Assembly: GCF_037975245.1 (NCBI RefSeq)
Contig: NC_092573.1
Coordinates: 2,852,501-2,916,500 of the forward strand
DNA from: Apostichopus japonicus
Taxonomy: Eukaryota > Echinodermata > Holothuroidea > Aspidochirotida > Stichopodidae
DNA: 64,000 bases
Reading direction: 5' to 3'
How positions within the stretch are numbered: position 1 is the first letter of the stretch; each line of letters opens with the position of its first letter. Shown one piece after another: positions 24,155 to 34,170 of the stretch. The notes under the pieces were generated by a model. That model had not been told where the DNA came from and made no database searches. It worked only from the letters and a program-made list of their open reading frames with translations. The translations under genes were made by a program, and so were the position numbers.

Positions 24155-24568
24155 GCTAGATGAGAACGAGTTCAACCGAATTCTAACGAAGATGTGTCTT
24201 TGCACTATATAAGGATGCTCTAATACCATATACGGCAATTCTCGGTGATCAAGATCATGCATAATTCATGTTTTAACGTGAGAATCGGTATTGGAAACGA
24301 CTCGGCTTATTTCCGCGCCATCTCCGATTTGCCACTTCCGGTTTGTGCATCGGATTCGTGAAAGTTGCGCAATAACGGTCGTTTTCGGCGAGGAGAGTTT
24401 CCACTGAGACATAATGGAATCTATTTTGGGAAAAGGCCCTGTACCAGTTGGAAGTCTGACCTCAATATATGACCGTTACTAGCAAATTTTCGAGCACAGC
24501 TACTTGACCCGGAAGTAATTGTTTCGCGCAAATCCGGTTCTACGGACTTCGGTTCGCTACTTCCATGT
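24155..24568. promoter_or_regulatory. Candidate promoter / 5' UTR of the 24569 gene
   Basis: This interval has more CpG than its surroundings and leads directly into a well-supported first coding exon on the plus strand. The other candidate first exon (23499-23557) points the opposite way, so the whole 23558-24568 interval may be a bidirectional promoter split by a transposon. A short overlapping upstream ATG lies at 24565. I saw no clear TATA box tied to a start site. Confidence 0.35.
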
Positions 24569-24952
24569 ATGGATGTAATCGGTAAAATTCGCAAACATCC
24601 CAATGTCATTCGGGTTTACGAGTATCGTAGCTCGATAAAGGATACTTTAGAGACTCAAATACGATCATTTCCGGAAAGAAACGAAGATTTTACCAATAGA
24701 GCAGTGCATTTTCTTATCGACGACCAACGCAAAAACATAAAGGTAAGTCAAATCGAGTCGACGTCTATCGTTATGTGACTTTTGCGTCTTAGACAACTTT
24801 TAACCGTGAAAATAACATTTTTGTAATATATAAGCTTGAATCTTACTCATATTTTTCAGAAAAGTTGTAACTCTCCCGAAAAGTGTGATTTTTTGGTCAA
24901 CGAAAATGGTGCTCCTATGTGGTTTTGGTTGCCCCTAATACATGTATCCTAA
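24569..24952 (+). CDS. Small two-exon gene, unknown protein
   Basis: Exon 1 is 24569-24742: 58 codons from ATG, peptide beginning MDVIGKIRKHPNVIRVYEYR and ending in a consensus donor AAG|GTAAGT. A 117-base intron ends in TATTTTTCAG. Exon 2 starts at 24860 in the same phase, adds KSCNSPEKCDFLVNENGAPM and further residues, and reaches TAA at 24950-24952. The total is 88 residues. The two phases and both splice signals agree, which supports a real gene. It may instead splice on from within exon 2, for example at ATGTG|GTTTTG, to later exons I did not find. I do not recognise the family. The N-terminal part is basic and Arg-rich. Confidence 0.5.
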
Positions 24953-25798
24953 CGTACATAATACACATATACACGAAAGCACCGTATCCTATAACGTGCA
25001 GCCTAGCGCTATATGTCGACTATGATGTAGCTAGTGCTACATTTACAACGTCTCGTATTTTTCGTAATCTTTCTATTCGGCATAGATTCCCTTCATTTTT
25101 TTGCGTTAATATGGAAAAATCAGGGAGTTGATAAGTCACGGTACTACTTATGGCTACTAAATAGTTAAAATTTAAAAATTCGAGGGCATAGCGGACAGTA
25201 ATATTACTAGTACAAGCCTAGGCTAGCCTATAGGCTAGGCCTAGTACTTTTGTATTTACTAAAGTAATATACTACGACAAGTTTTTACTACAGGTAGGCC
25301 CTAGCCTAGTTTTAGTAATACTAGAATACCTGCATAGTTTAGTCCAATTTTAATAACGGACTAAGGCTTATAACCTTTAGTTCTTAGCCTACGCCTTCTT
25401 GTCCTTGTGTAATAATTCTAAGGGGCCTGTTCTTGAAAAGATTTGGACTGCATAAGATACAATTTAGTATTATTATTATTATTATACAAAAATTATTAGT
25501 AGTACTAGTAGACTGCCTTTGTACTATGTATAAGTTAAGATCATGGCTTATCATGAGTTTTATTAAAGCTGGACTGGGTGAAAATTTCCTCCATCCTGGG
25601 ATCGGGATCCATTTCAATGTCACTTTGTTACAAGTGTTCAAGACCGTTATTAGATCCATGACTTAAGTCTAGGCCCAATTCCCTATGCTTAATATGTAGT
25701 TAGGTAGAGCAAGATACGTAACACAGAAATAAAACTAGCTTGCTTAATACTGCTTACACTTTATACTTATTGCTATTACAGTTAGACCTACTGCTGGT
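24953..25798. other. Spacer or intron with CTAG-rich patch
   Basis: A striking patch of AGCCTAGGCTAGCCTATAGG and similar words lies at 25206-25245, with a smaller one at 25295-25330. A short ATT run lies at 25466-25487. No exon is supported. Confidence 0.45.
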
Positions 25799-27528
25799 TA
25801 GTGTTCAACCGATTATGCATAACAGAAAATACCGATTACCGATTATTTTTTTCATAATCGTACCGATTCCGATTATTTGAAAATGAGAAAATATCCCGTT
25901 TATACGAAATCGGCAATAAAGTTTGACAGAAACAATTATTGTTGTGATTTTCCCCTGTTTCCTTTTGCTTCGTTGTTATACAAGGCTCTAAGGTATCATT
26001 TTGTATGTACCAAATTACCTCTGGAGTTTCTCGGAAAGAAAAAAAAAGATTTTTTTTTTTTAAATTTCCAAAATACGGAGATATGACATCCTACCTAGTC
26101 AGCACTGTGCTAAGCGAATGGCCTAACCACCTCGACGTGAATGTCACCTGTTAATGGCTTGAAATGGGCTATGAATAGTTACTCAAAATATCCATCTCAA
26201 AAAGTATCTCAGACAAACCATCCATCTTCAATCTTTACCAAAGTGTAAATTTTAAAGACATATTGCCTTCATTCCGACATTATTTTGTACTTATTTTCAG
26301 TATTATACCGTTTATGAACAAATAGAAATGTTACGAACTTGAAGTTAAACATACCTATTCGTTACCAATATAACTCCATTCAGGTTCAATTAGAATGTGT
26401 AAGCTTAGGCCAATCAAACTGAAAAGCAAATTGTACCATCGTCACTTGTTTAAAATTACTTTAAAATGTAATACCAGATTGATGTAAAGAAATAATAACA
26501 ACTAGAAACTACTCCAATATAAAATATAACATTCCCTCTATAAGACATATCACTTACATTACCTTCCAAACAAATGCCGATTTCCAGCAAACTGAAAGTT
26601 GTAAACTAAGCTACGCATTTTTTTTTTTTTTTTGCAAACCGATGGTTAGGCTACATTTCCCATTGACTTAGTGTGGTTGTTAGGCTAACATGTGGTCGAA
26701 GATTGCAGTTTCCGTGGATATTTTTAGTTTTTATTTGCGACACAACTAGAGCGAATAAACAGATGTCAAGTTTAGATTTCCATGCAGTTGATTTAGTGTG
26801 AAGTAAGGCTACCATGTGGTCGGAGATTTGTGAGGATTTTAGGTTATTTTCGCTGGTACTGCAGGCCGTAATTTACCACGGGAAGTTCCCGGTGATTGTG
26901 CGCGACCCTCTCGCACTGCTTCAAATTTGATGCGAGATGTGAGAAAACTGTTTGCGCGATTCGCGCTGCAACTGCAATTCCTAGCTAAAGCAAACGTATG
27001 TCACAATTAATTTTACACAGACACCTGATATAACGAGGGCGATTTTTTTATATTTCATTTTTCTTTTTCGCACTCGTAATTGTGCTTTAGGAGGGCTTTT
27101 TAGCACTTGCGAGGGCGAATCGCCCGTCGCCTCCGCTTATTTCCTACCCTGTCCAGCACATTCCTGAATTCGCGAAATTGCTATTGCTGCTATGCTTACT
27201 GTGCCAAGAAATATGAAGTCAATAACCACGAGGGAAGCAAAATCGGCGACCCTGGCAGCCTAATTTGATGAAAGTATACACTGTGGAAGACGTATAGGGG
27301 TGCCTTTTTTTTAATATTTCGTAGTAAAAGAACAAACCTAATTCATCAGTTGATATTTTCAACTTCCCTATGTTTTTGAATAATGATATTTTCACCTTCC
27401 ATGTGTTTTTGAATAATCGGTATGACATAACTGGTATTCCACGTAATTTTTACCGATTCCGATTATGTACCGATTATGCAATATTCGTACCGATTCCGAT
27501 TCCGATTAGGTTAATCGGTTGAACACTA
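25799..27528. mobile_element. Non-autonomous hAT element, 1730 bp
   Basis: A perfect 17-base terminal inverted repeat, TAGTGTTCAACCGATTA, stands at both ends. CTGCTGGT at 25791-25798 and 27529-27536 is a perfect 8-bp target-site duplication. This combination is diagnostic of hAT. Near each end the words CCGATTA and CCGATTCCGATTA recur several times, as expected of subterminal transposase-binding repeats. The interior is AT-rich and no transposase domain is readable, so the element must have moved using an enzyme encoded elsewhere. Confidence 0.92.
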
Positions 27529-28462
27529 CTGCTGGTACTTGAGAACAATTGCACCTCATAGAGCCATGTAGTTGTACATAGCTACTTATAATTCCAGGTG
27601 ACTTAAACATCAGGGATCATTTTGTGACAACATGTTTTGCTGTTAACGAGAGTTTACGATCTTGTTATTGTTAAGTTGTTTTCTATGATAGGTACAGTAG
27701 TAGAAGTACTTAGTTAGTCATTCACGTACAGTCTTTCCTATGTGTGTGTGTGTGTGTCACACACAGATTTCTCTAAGGTGCTTTCCCATGTATATATGAC
27801 CAAAAAAAAGTTATTCCCAAAAAGAAGAAAAGTTTCATTCACTATTAAATTTGTTTTGTTATGTATAATGACTAACATTGCAAAATGCAGTTCCACTGGT
27901 ATTAAGTATTAGCCCAGAGAGCTTCCAGAGTTTATTACATCCCCATGTTTATTATCCTCATATCTGAAGTCTTCATATAAGAGTTTATTTATAGAAATCT
28001 GTTAATAAATGTAGTCTCACATTCTATTTAATACTATACATCTTTAAGTTCCTAGCTCTGTTATATGTACCCGTAGTAAGAAGGAATGCAGCCTGTGGAT
28101 CAGTTAAGTGCCTGTTGTTACAACTCTGCTCCAAACTATTGTTTGTTTAATCAGGTTGTATTATTAGTGTGCTACCTTTAAGCAATTTTGTTTTCTATAT
28201 ATATGTAATTTACATTTTTCCTCAGTTTCTGTTATACTCTTATAGAAAGAACAAGTTGTGTGCAGCAACAGGCTGTAATATACTCAGCAGTCTCATGCCT
28301 ATTCTCTAGCTAACTCGAACAGGTTATTGGCCCAGACACATACACTGGAAGTTAACTGTGTAGAATAGATTGTTGTTTGGAATTTATGTGCTGATTTTGG
28401 AACCATTTCTTGGGAAATGTCGGTACTTAAATTGGTTAATTTAGTCGTGACAACTGACCAAT
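27529..28462. other. Spacer, no gene seen
   Basis: AT-rich, with a GT/CA microsatellite at about 27742-27767. It may include the decayed leader of the copia relic that follows, but I could not define an LTR. Confidence 0.45.
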
Positions 28463-28935
28463 ATGGCTGGAACAACAGAAGATATGACGTGGAAAATTAA
28501 CAAGATGGATGGCTCGAACTGGCTGACATGGAATTTCCAGATGAGACATTTGTTTCTTGCAAAAGACCTGTGGGCTATGAGGATGGCTCAGGAAAGTTGG
28601 GGGTTACTGTATGTGAGAAGTAGAAGAGTGCAAACTTGAAAAAGACACAACTGGCATTTTTCACCATTGTGCTTGCAATAGCATCTAGTCAGCTGGAAAT
28701 AATTACAACAAGTGACAAACCAAGTGATGCTTAGGATGCCTTGCGTACTCTGTTCGAAAAGGATTCTCTAACCAACAAAATTCAGCTCAAGAAAAAGCAC
28801 CTCAGAACTGAAATGGCAGAGGGCAAGTCAGTTGGAAATAATTTGAATTATATGAAAGGAATTATGGATCGTTGGGCTGCTATTGGTGCTCCTATTTCTG
28901 AAGAAGACCAGGTTGTTAAAGTTATATGTCAAGTT
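28463..28935 (+). pseudogene. Degraded Ty1/copia gag
   Basis: From ATG 28463 the frame reads MAGTTEDMTWKINKMDGSNW and continues in the style of copia Gag (LDGSNWLTWKFQM). A frameshift and stop near 28640 break it. A later segment resumes with DALRTLFEKDSLTNKIQLKK and RWAAIGAPISEEDQVV, again typical of copia Gag. No protease, integrase or reverse transcriptase follows. It is a dead fragment. Confidence 0.8.
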
Positions 28936-29575
28936 TGGACTTATTTATTTACTTTCTAGTTTCTACTCTTACCTTTTACTTTTATATATTTGTCTTTTAA
29001 TTTTAATCTTATGCTATATGTCACAGGTATATCTCATCATTTCAAAGTTACAAAACTATCCATCCTGCCACCTGAACTGTTGTTGCTATGTCATGCCTTC
29101 ACTATGCCACCTTGAAATACCCCTTCCAGTCATAATGCACTTGACATTGTGTGTGATTTTTTTCAGACAATATTATTGTATGAAGTCTTCACAGTATGAA
29201 GTGTGTTTCATTTCAAGAAGTATTCAAATTTTGTTAAGCTATTCCTTCCATTTGAACAAAGTATTTCACTTTGAAGTGATCAAAGTAATTTATATTTCAT
29301 GCCCATATTTTCACAGGACATTAAAACATGTTCTTTCATGGAGAGTGTCACACCAAATGTTTTTGTTTTCTTTTTTCTGTTGTTTAAAGTGCCTTATTGT
29401 TACAGTTATAAAATCAATAAAAGACCAGGCAACTCTATTTCCACTGTTGACTAATGTTCTACTATGCATGTGAAAAAGAAAACAGCCCTACTCAAAATAT
29501 TTGGTCAGAGTATCCATAGAACGTAATGTATCCAAACACGTCCTGTGTACTGAAAGTCCGCTTTTAATTTAAGTC
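28936..29575. other. AT-rich stretch, no gene supported
   Basis: A 196-codon open frame exists here but is very hydrophobic, overlaps the dead copia gag and has no family resemblance. I treat it as chance. Confidence 0.5.
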
Positions 29576-29795
29576 CCCATATGTGGCAAAACCACCTCAT
29601 CCCTCCAAAATACCCTAACTCTTCCCAAAGCTGGTGAACACCACACCCATCCCAGAGCTGGGAAACTCAAAACCCTTCCCCAAATCCGCTAAGCACCACA
29701 TTCCCTCCCCCAAAACCCCTAAAAACACCAGTACACCACACCCCTCCCCTAAACAACACCGTGTACACACCCCTACCCAAGCCACAGTACTTAAC
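29576..29795. repeat. C-rich degenerate minisatellite
   Basis: Irregular units built on ACACCACACCCCTCCC and CCCAAA dominate this block. Both strands stay open by composition alone, giving Pro/Thr/Ser-rich frames that are not credible proteins. Confidence 0.7.
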
Positions 29796-30445
29796 TCCAA
29801 TATTGACAAGTGGTTATGTAGTGTGATACATGAACCAAACAAGGATCGGTATTGACTGGAAAACTGTTAACTGATATTTATTGATGAATATAAGCAACAG
29901 ATGAGTACCCAGCTTTGCAGAATCTCACTGAGTAAGGGCTACGTGGAATTATGGTAAGTGGGTAAGTATAAATCATTTGGTATTGTAGGTATAAATCATT
30001 CGGAATTGTTGGAAGTTCCTTAGAAAACAACTAGAAATAAGGTTTGGCCTAGGCCATGTTACCTTTGTATATTCGACATGTGGTATGACCCCTTCAGTTT
30101 TGACAACAGACTCAGGAAAATTTGTGTTACCTTAATAGTTACCACCATTAATTTAGCTAGAAAGGAAACACCATCTCCCTTGCCCCCTCCCCATTTTGTC
30201 TCTCTTACCCCTCCCATACGCAGCTCTCAGTAATTTCACATTTTACGTAATCATATATTAGAACTTGGGACAAAATTTCTTCCAAACCTTAGCACAACTT
30301 AAATTACGCCACAAAACCTAGCATTCCTAATAGACCGTACACTAAAGGAATGGGTTCCACTACATTGAAAACGATTTGAGTGAAGTCTTGTCGGTAGTAA
30401 CCCATAGCATGCAAACGGCTTGGCGAAAGTCTACCTAATTTCAAA
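29796..30445. other. Spacer, no gene seen
   Basis: No exon supported. A GGCCTAGGCC motif occurs at 30043-30052, upstream of the candidate first exon at 30446. Confidence 0.4.
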
Positions 30446-30479
30446 ATGGCGGCGACAGCAACAAAATCGCCGAGTCGAG
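30446..30479 (+). CDS. Candidate first coding exon, very short
   Basis: A well-placed start (AAAATGGCGG, a good Kozak context) opens a frame MAATATKSPSR that meets a possible donor, CGAG|GTAATC, after 34 bases. The surrounding 30 bases are GC-richer than the neighbourhood, and a TAGGCCTA-type motif lies about 400 bases upstream. I did not find the next exon, so this is only a candidate transcription start and leader exon. Confidence 0.25.
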
Positions 30480-31382
30480 GTAATCGTTTTGTGACTGGCC
30501 GTCTTAGACAGCCATTTCACCTAATCTTTACAGCTTCATGTAGGAGAGTACAAGATCCACAAATGGGAGAACTTTTTTGCTGTAACTCTCTTTCGTTGGT
30601 TCGTTTTGACCTATTTTGTGTCAGTTAGGAATACATGTGTGAGGACGAAGTTGGATTGCAATCGTTGTTTCATAGGTTTTCGTTGATTTTTTCTCGGGTA
30701 TCTTTGCCCTACCATACATTGGAATTACTTTTAATCCATTCTGTGAGGTTCCGGTAAGTTGTAAACTATCAATGTCTGTAAATTCTGTGAGTGAAACGTA
30801 GGACCGACTTATATGCGGGCAAATTCAAATTTAATGATATGCGTAATCGTTGATCATTCTTCAAGGTCACGGGGTCAGACTCCCAACTGTGTACCAAGAT
30901 TCAATAAGATAGTTAAAAACTTCTCGTGGGAAAACTGAATCCATGACCTAGATAAATACATAAGAGGCCTGTAAGGTGTCTCGATGGAGTTTTTCGGTAA
31001 TATCAAAGAGATGGTATCACTATTTCATAACAATACTATGAGGGTGCATATATGTACTATATCAATACCGTGGGCGCAATAATACATTTTGTTGTAATAG
31101 GGCCAATGAAGCATACAGTCAACTATTCTTGTTTTATAAAGACGCTTAATTTGAAAAGATCGCACTGCGTTTATGGTAGGCGAGAAATGAAGCTACAAAA
31201 GAGCCGTACATTCACGATGATGCATAAATGTAGGCATGAACATATTCTTATCCCTGGCATTTGGTGGGGGGATATGGTGTATTACATCCCCTCCACCCAT
31301 TTTCATGGGGGAATATATCCCCCCTTCCCCCCCAGGATCGCCGCCCATGATTGTATATTGTATTCACTTCACTGAATAATTA
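30480..31382. other. Spacer, no gene seen
   Basis: No exon or definable repeat. A C/G-rich stretch lies at 31257-31335. Confidence 0.45.
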
Positions 31383-32345
31383 AGTAAATATTGAATGAAG
31401 GAGTGAACAATTTTCGGAGGCCTAAAGTGGTCTAACATTGCCTCAATTGGCCCAATATTTGCACCACATTTACTTCCATTTGTGTGCTCTGACATGCATC
31501 CAAGCTACAAAAAAGCAAGATTTTGTTTGATATGTATCTCAAAAATATGTTCTCCTGTCGCTTTCGGTACTTTTTCTGAGATAAGAGAACACTCGGGCGG
31601 ATTGATATAGGCTGTATGATGTACGCCACCTTAAGGTGTCGTATACCAAAATTAATTGCTCCATTGACTTCCACATTAAATACGTCCCTTTCCAGGCGCT
31701 AGAACAAGTTATTCAACTGACATGAAGTATGCTAGATGACAGTGGCGTAGGAAGGTACTTTTGAGTGGGGGGGGGGGGGGGCTGAAGACTGATGGCCGGC
31801 CTGGGGGAGGGGTCTAAGGGGAGGGGATGTCCCCCTCCCCTTTGGAATTTTTGCATTTCCAGGTGGCCTCAGATGCAATTTGCACTTCAACACCCACTCC
31901 AATTTGTAGACTTAATTTTGTATTTTCACCTGGCCTTAGATGCAATTTGGTGCTCCAAATGAGATTTTTTTTCTCATTTGAAAATGAAAAAGGGGTTTTC
32001 TGACTTGCGAACCGGGGGGGCGGAATGATACTTCCGCCCCTCTACATTTTTCACTGGGGGGCTGGCGCCCCCCCCCCCCCAGCCCCCCGGTTCCTACGCC
32101 CTTGCTAGATGATGGCTTGGGCTATCACAGCACAATCAATTTTGGCCACCAACACCGTTTAGATTTTGAGCTAGAAGAGGTCAAAGGTTAGCATAGTGCT
32201 CCCCAAGCCATCGCCAGCGCTCGCGGCTTCGGAATCTTGTTGTTGTTTCACCCAGGACTTTGTAAAATGCCTCAAATCATCTTCAATCTTCACATTTTTT
32301 AACCATCAGTAATTTATTTCACCCTTTTCCACATCGATTCATGAA
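31383..32345. repeat. Duplicated block, partner of 45089-45520
   Basis: Phrases such as ATTGAATGAAGGAGTGAAC, GGAGGCCTAAAGTGGTCTAA, GAACACTCGGGCGGATTGAT, GATGGCTTGGGCTATCACAG and TTTCACCCAGGACTTT occur in the same order and orientation at 45089-45520. The copy here is longer mainly because the MITE at 31740-32104 is inserted in it. The partner preserves the empty site. Confidence 0.85.
31740..32104 (+). mobile_element. hAT MITE family A, copy 1 (365 bp)
   Basis: It starts CAGTGGCGTAGGAA and ends TTCCTACGCCCTTG, a 14-base terminal inverted repeat with two mismatches. It is flanked by CTAGATGA at 31732-31739 and 32105-32112, an 8-bp hAT-type duplication. Inside are G/C-rich runs, CTCCCCTTT-type stretches and two diverged copies of AGATGCAATTTG. 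The related copies are at 46983-47353 (same strand) and 63634-64000 (opposite strand). Confidence 0.92.
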
Positions 32346-32443
32346 ATTGATGACTCAAGAAATTACTCCCCCTCCCAAATGTCACTACCGCAGGTAAATT
32401 TTGGACTATTATCCGACGATGGTTAACCTGTAAGGCGGACTTA

Positions 32444-32857
32444 TGGAAAGCCATTTTAACATTTAATCGGGAATTTTAGATATCTGAAATTGTTTCTTAT
32501 TTCAGATATCTGAAATTGAATTCGAGATATCTAAAATAGATTTCGAGATATCTGAAATTCTAATTCAGATATCTGAAATTGAATTCGAGATATCCGAAAT
32601 TGAATTCGAGATATCTGAAATTCTATTTCAGATATCTGAAATTGAATTCGAGATATCTGAAATTGAATTCGAGATATCTGAAATTGAATTCGAGGTATCT
32701 GAAATTGAATTCGAGATATCTGAATTTGATTTTAAGATATCTGCAATTATTTGTAGATATCTTAAATAAATTGGAGATATCTGTAATTTAATTTGAGATA
32801 TCTGAAATTATTTTGAGATATCTGAAATTCCCGATTAAATGTTAAAATGGCTTTCCA
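32444..32857. mobile_element. MITE with GATATC satellite interior
   Basis: The first 33 bases (beginning TGGAAAGCCATTTTAAC) and the last 33 are perfect inverted copies. The element is flanked by TA on both sides, as in Tc1/mariner-type insertions. Almost the whole interior consists of about 16 copies of a roughly 22-bp unit, AGATATCTGAAATTGAATTC with variants, whose core GATATC is itself a palindrome. There is no coding capacity. Confidence 0.88.
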
Positions 32858-33116
32858 TACGGACGTACACTCACATAAGTATGGAATGGTACCTATACGT
32901 CGTCCATGGTTCAAGGCAAGTTCAGGAAAACCATTAACGTTGAGAGTTAAATTGGTGACTGATTCCACTATACTACCAACAATTTATTAAGCGATTCCGT
33001 TTTTATGCCTTCCTTATTGTTTCAGTTTGTTAGAAAATGAAAAGAAATATAGATTTGTATTGTAAGAATGCAGATAGGGGGGGGGGGGGGAATTGACCGT
33101 CTATATGCGTAAATAA
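32858..33116. other. Short spacer with G-run
   Basis: Nothing recognisable apart from a G-run at 33077-33090. Confidence 0.5.
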
Positions 33117-33296
33117 GGGGTTAATCAACGGTCTAGCGTGCGTTACTCACAAGATTAATGCACGATCGGGGGATAATGCAATTAAGCGATGCACGAGGGC
33201 GGAGCGTAGCGGAGCCCGAGTGCATCCAGCGATAGCATTAACACCCGGAGTGAATTAATCATGTGAGTAACGCACGCTAGACCGTTGATTAACCCC
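33117..33296. mobile_element. Palindromic MITE, perfect 34-bp inverted repeats
   Basis: Bases 33117-33150 (beginning GGGGTTAATCAACGGTC) are the exact reverse complement of 33263-33296. The centre carries GTGCATCCAGCGATAGCATT, also seen in the MITE at 2601-2712. Perfect ends suggest recent activity or gene conversion. I could not assign a target-site duplication. Confidence 0.85.
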
Positions 33297-33599
33297 GTTC
33301 ATTCATACACTACCATTTGTGGGAAAAATCATAAAACAAAACATTTTTTGGTTACATATAACCAAAGATTTATTAAAATGATGCCCCGTAATTTTACCGT
33401 GCGTTACTCACAGGATTAACCACGGTCAGCTGACCTGAATGGACCAATAGGATTTAGGAATCTTTACTAAGTATGAATGAACATTAGTTGCGTGTTTAGG
33501 ATTATATTGGTAATTTTAATGATCCTTAAATATGTAACTTATCTCCGTTTATATCCCTATAAGATTTCTTATCAAACTCGAATTTAAAAAAAAACTCCA
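33297..33599. other. Spacer, no gene seen
   Basis: A partial echo of the preceding MITE end (GCGTTACTCACAGGATTAAC, inverted relative to one end) lies at 33402-33421. Nothing else is identified. Confidence 0.45.
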
Positions 33600-33755
33600 T
33601 GGTGTCCATACCAGATTGTTTTATGTGTATTTGGTGAAGTGGAATTCATGTCCCCAATAAAAACCATGCTACACAGTACTTGGGAATTTGATGGTGTTAA
33701 TTGGCGGAATGTAAATCGTGTCAATGTCAGGTGAGTAAGGAACGGTAGTTAAAGG
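33600..33755. repeat. Duplicated block, partner of 47880-48035
   Basis: It shares TGTCCATACCAGATTGT, CCCCAATAAAAACCAT, GGGAATTTGATGGTGTTAAT and AAGGAACGGTAGTTAA, in the same order and orientation, with 47880-48035. No coding capacity. Confidence 0.85.
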
Positions 33756-33962
33756 TGGGATCGCTCGTAATTTCCTCGTAAATTCTGTCCTTCACACCAC
33801 CCGATTCAAAAATAATATCAATACTACCCTCTATCGGATCGTCGCTGTTGTCTCGTAATTTCTCAGCAATCCCGTATTTACGGCTAGTAAGCAATAAACG
33901 GGTTCGGTTACTTGAACGGTGGCCTTGGCGAAATTCCTGCATAGTTTCTTGTCTGTGGCAGT

Positions 33963-34170
33963 ACAGGGAGTTGTTATGGAACAACTCCCTGGTCAGTAGT
34001 ATGCGGTATTACGCCGCGTTTTCGTGTGTGTTGTGTGATACAAAACTCAGTGCTTTGTTTTACGTTCAGAACTTTTCACAACTAATGGGCTGTACAGTAT
34101 AGGTTACGGTCGAGCTTTGCATCAGGCGTAATAGTTCGACCAGGGAGCTGCTACTCTAGCAGTTCCCTGC
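33963..34170. mobile_element. Foldback element with hairpin ends
   Basis: The left end is a near-perfect 12-bp hairpin, CAGGGAGTTGTT/AACAACTCCCTG, followed by GTC. The right end is GAC followed by a second hairpin of the same kind, CAGGGAGCTGCTA/TAGCAGTTCCCTG. The two ends are also inverted copies of each other. This resembles a small foldback/MITE of about 208 bp. No clear target-site duplication was found. Confidence 0.6.

Noticed and set aside
28883-29473. 196-codon hydrophobic open frame
   Set aside because: It overlaps the dead copia gag in another frame. Its Leu/Ile/Cys-rich composition follows from AT-rich sequence, and it shows no family motif.
29615-29855. Overlapping frames of 73 and 75 codons on opposite strands
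   Set aside because: They arise from a C-rich minisatellite and are low-complexity on both strands.
32479-32825. Regular 22-bp repeats resembling a CRISPR array
   Set aside because: The units are contiguous without unique spacers, lie inside a MITE with perfect inverted ends, and the genome is eukaryotic.
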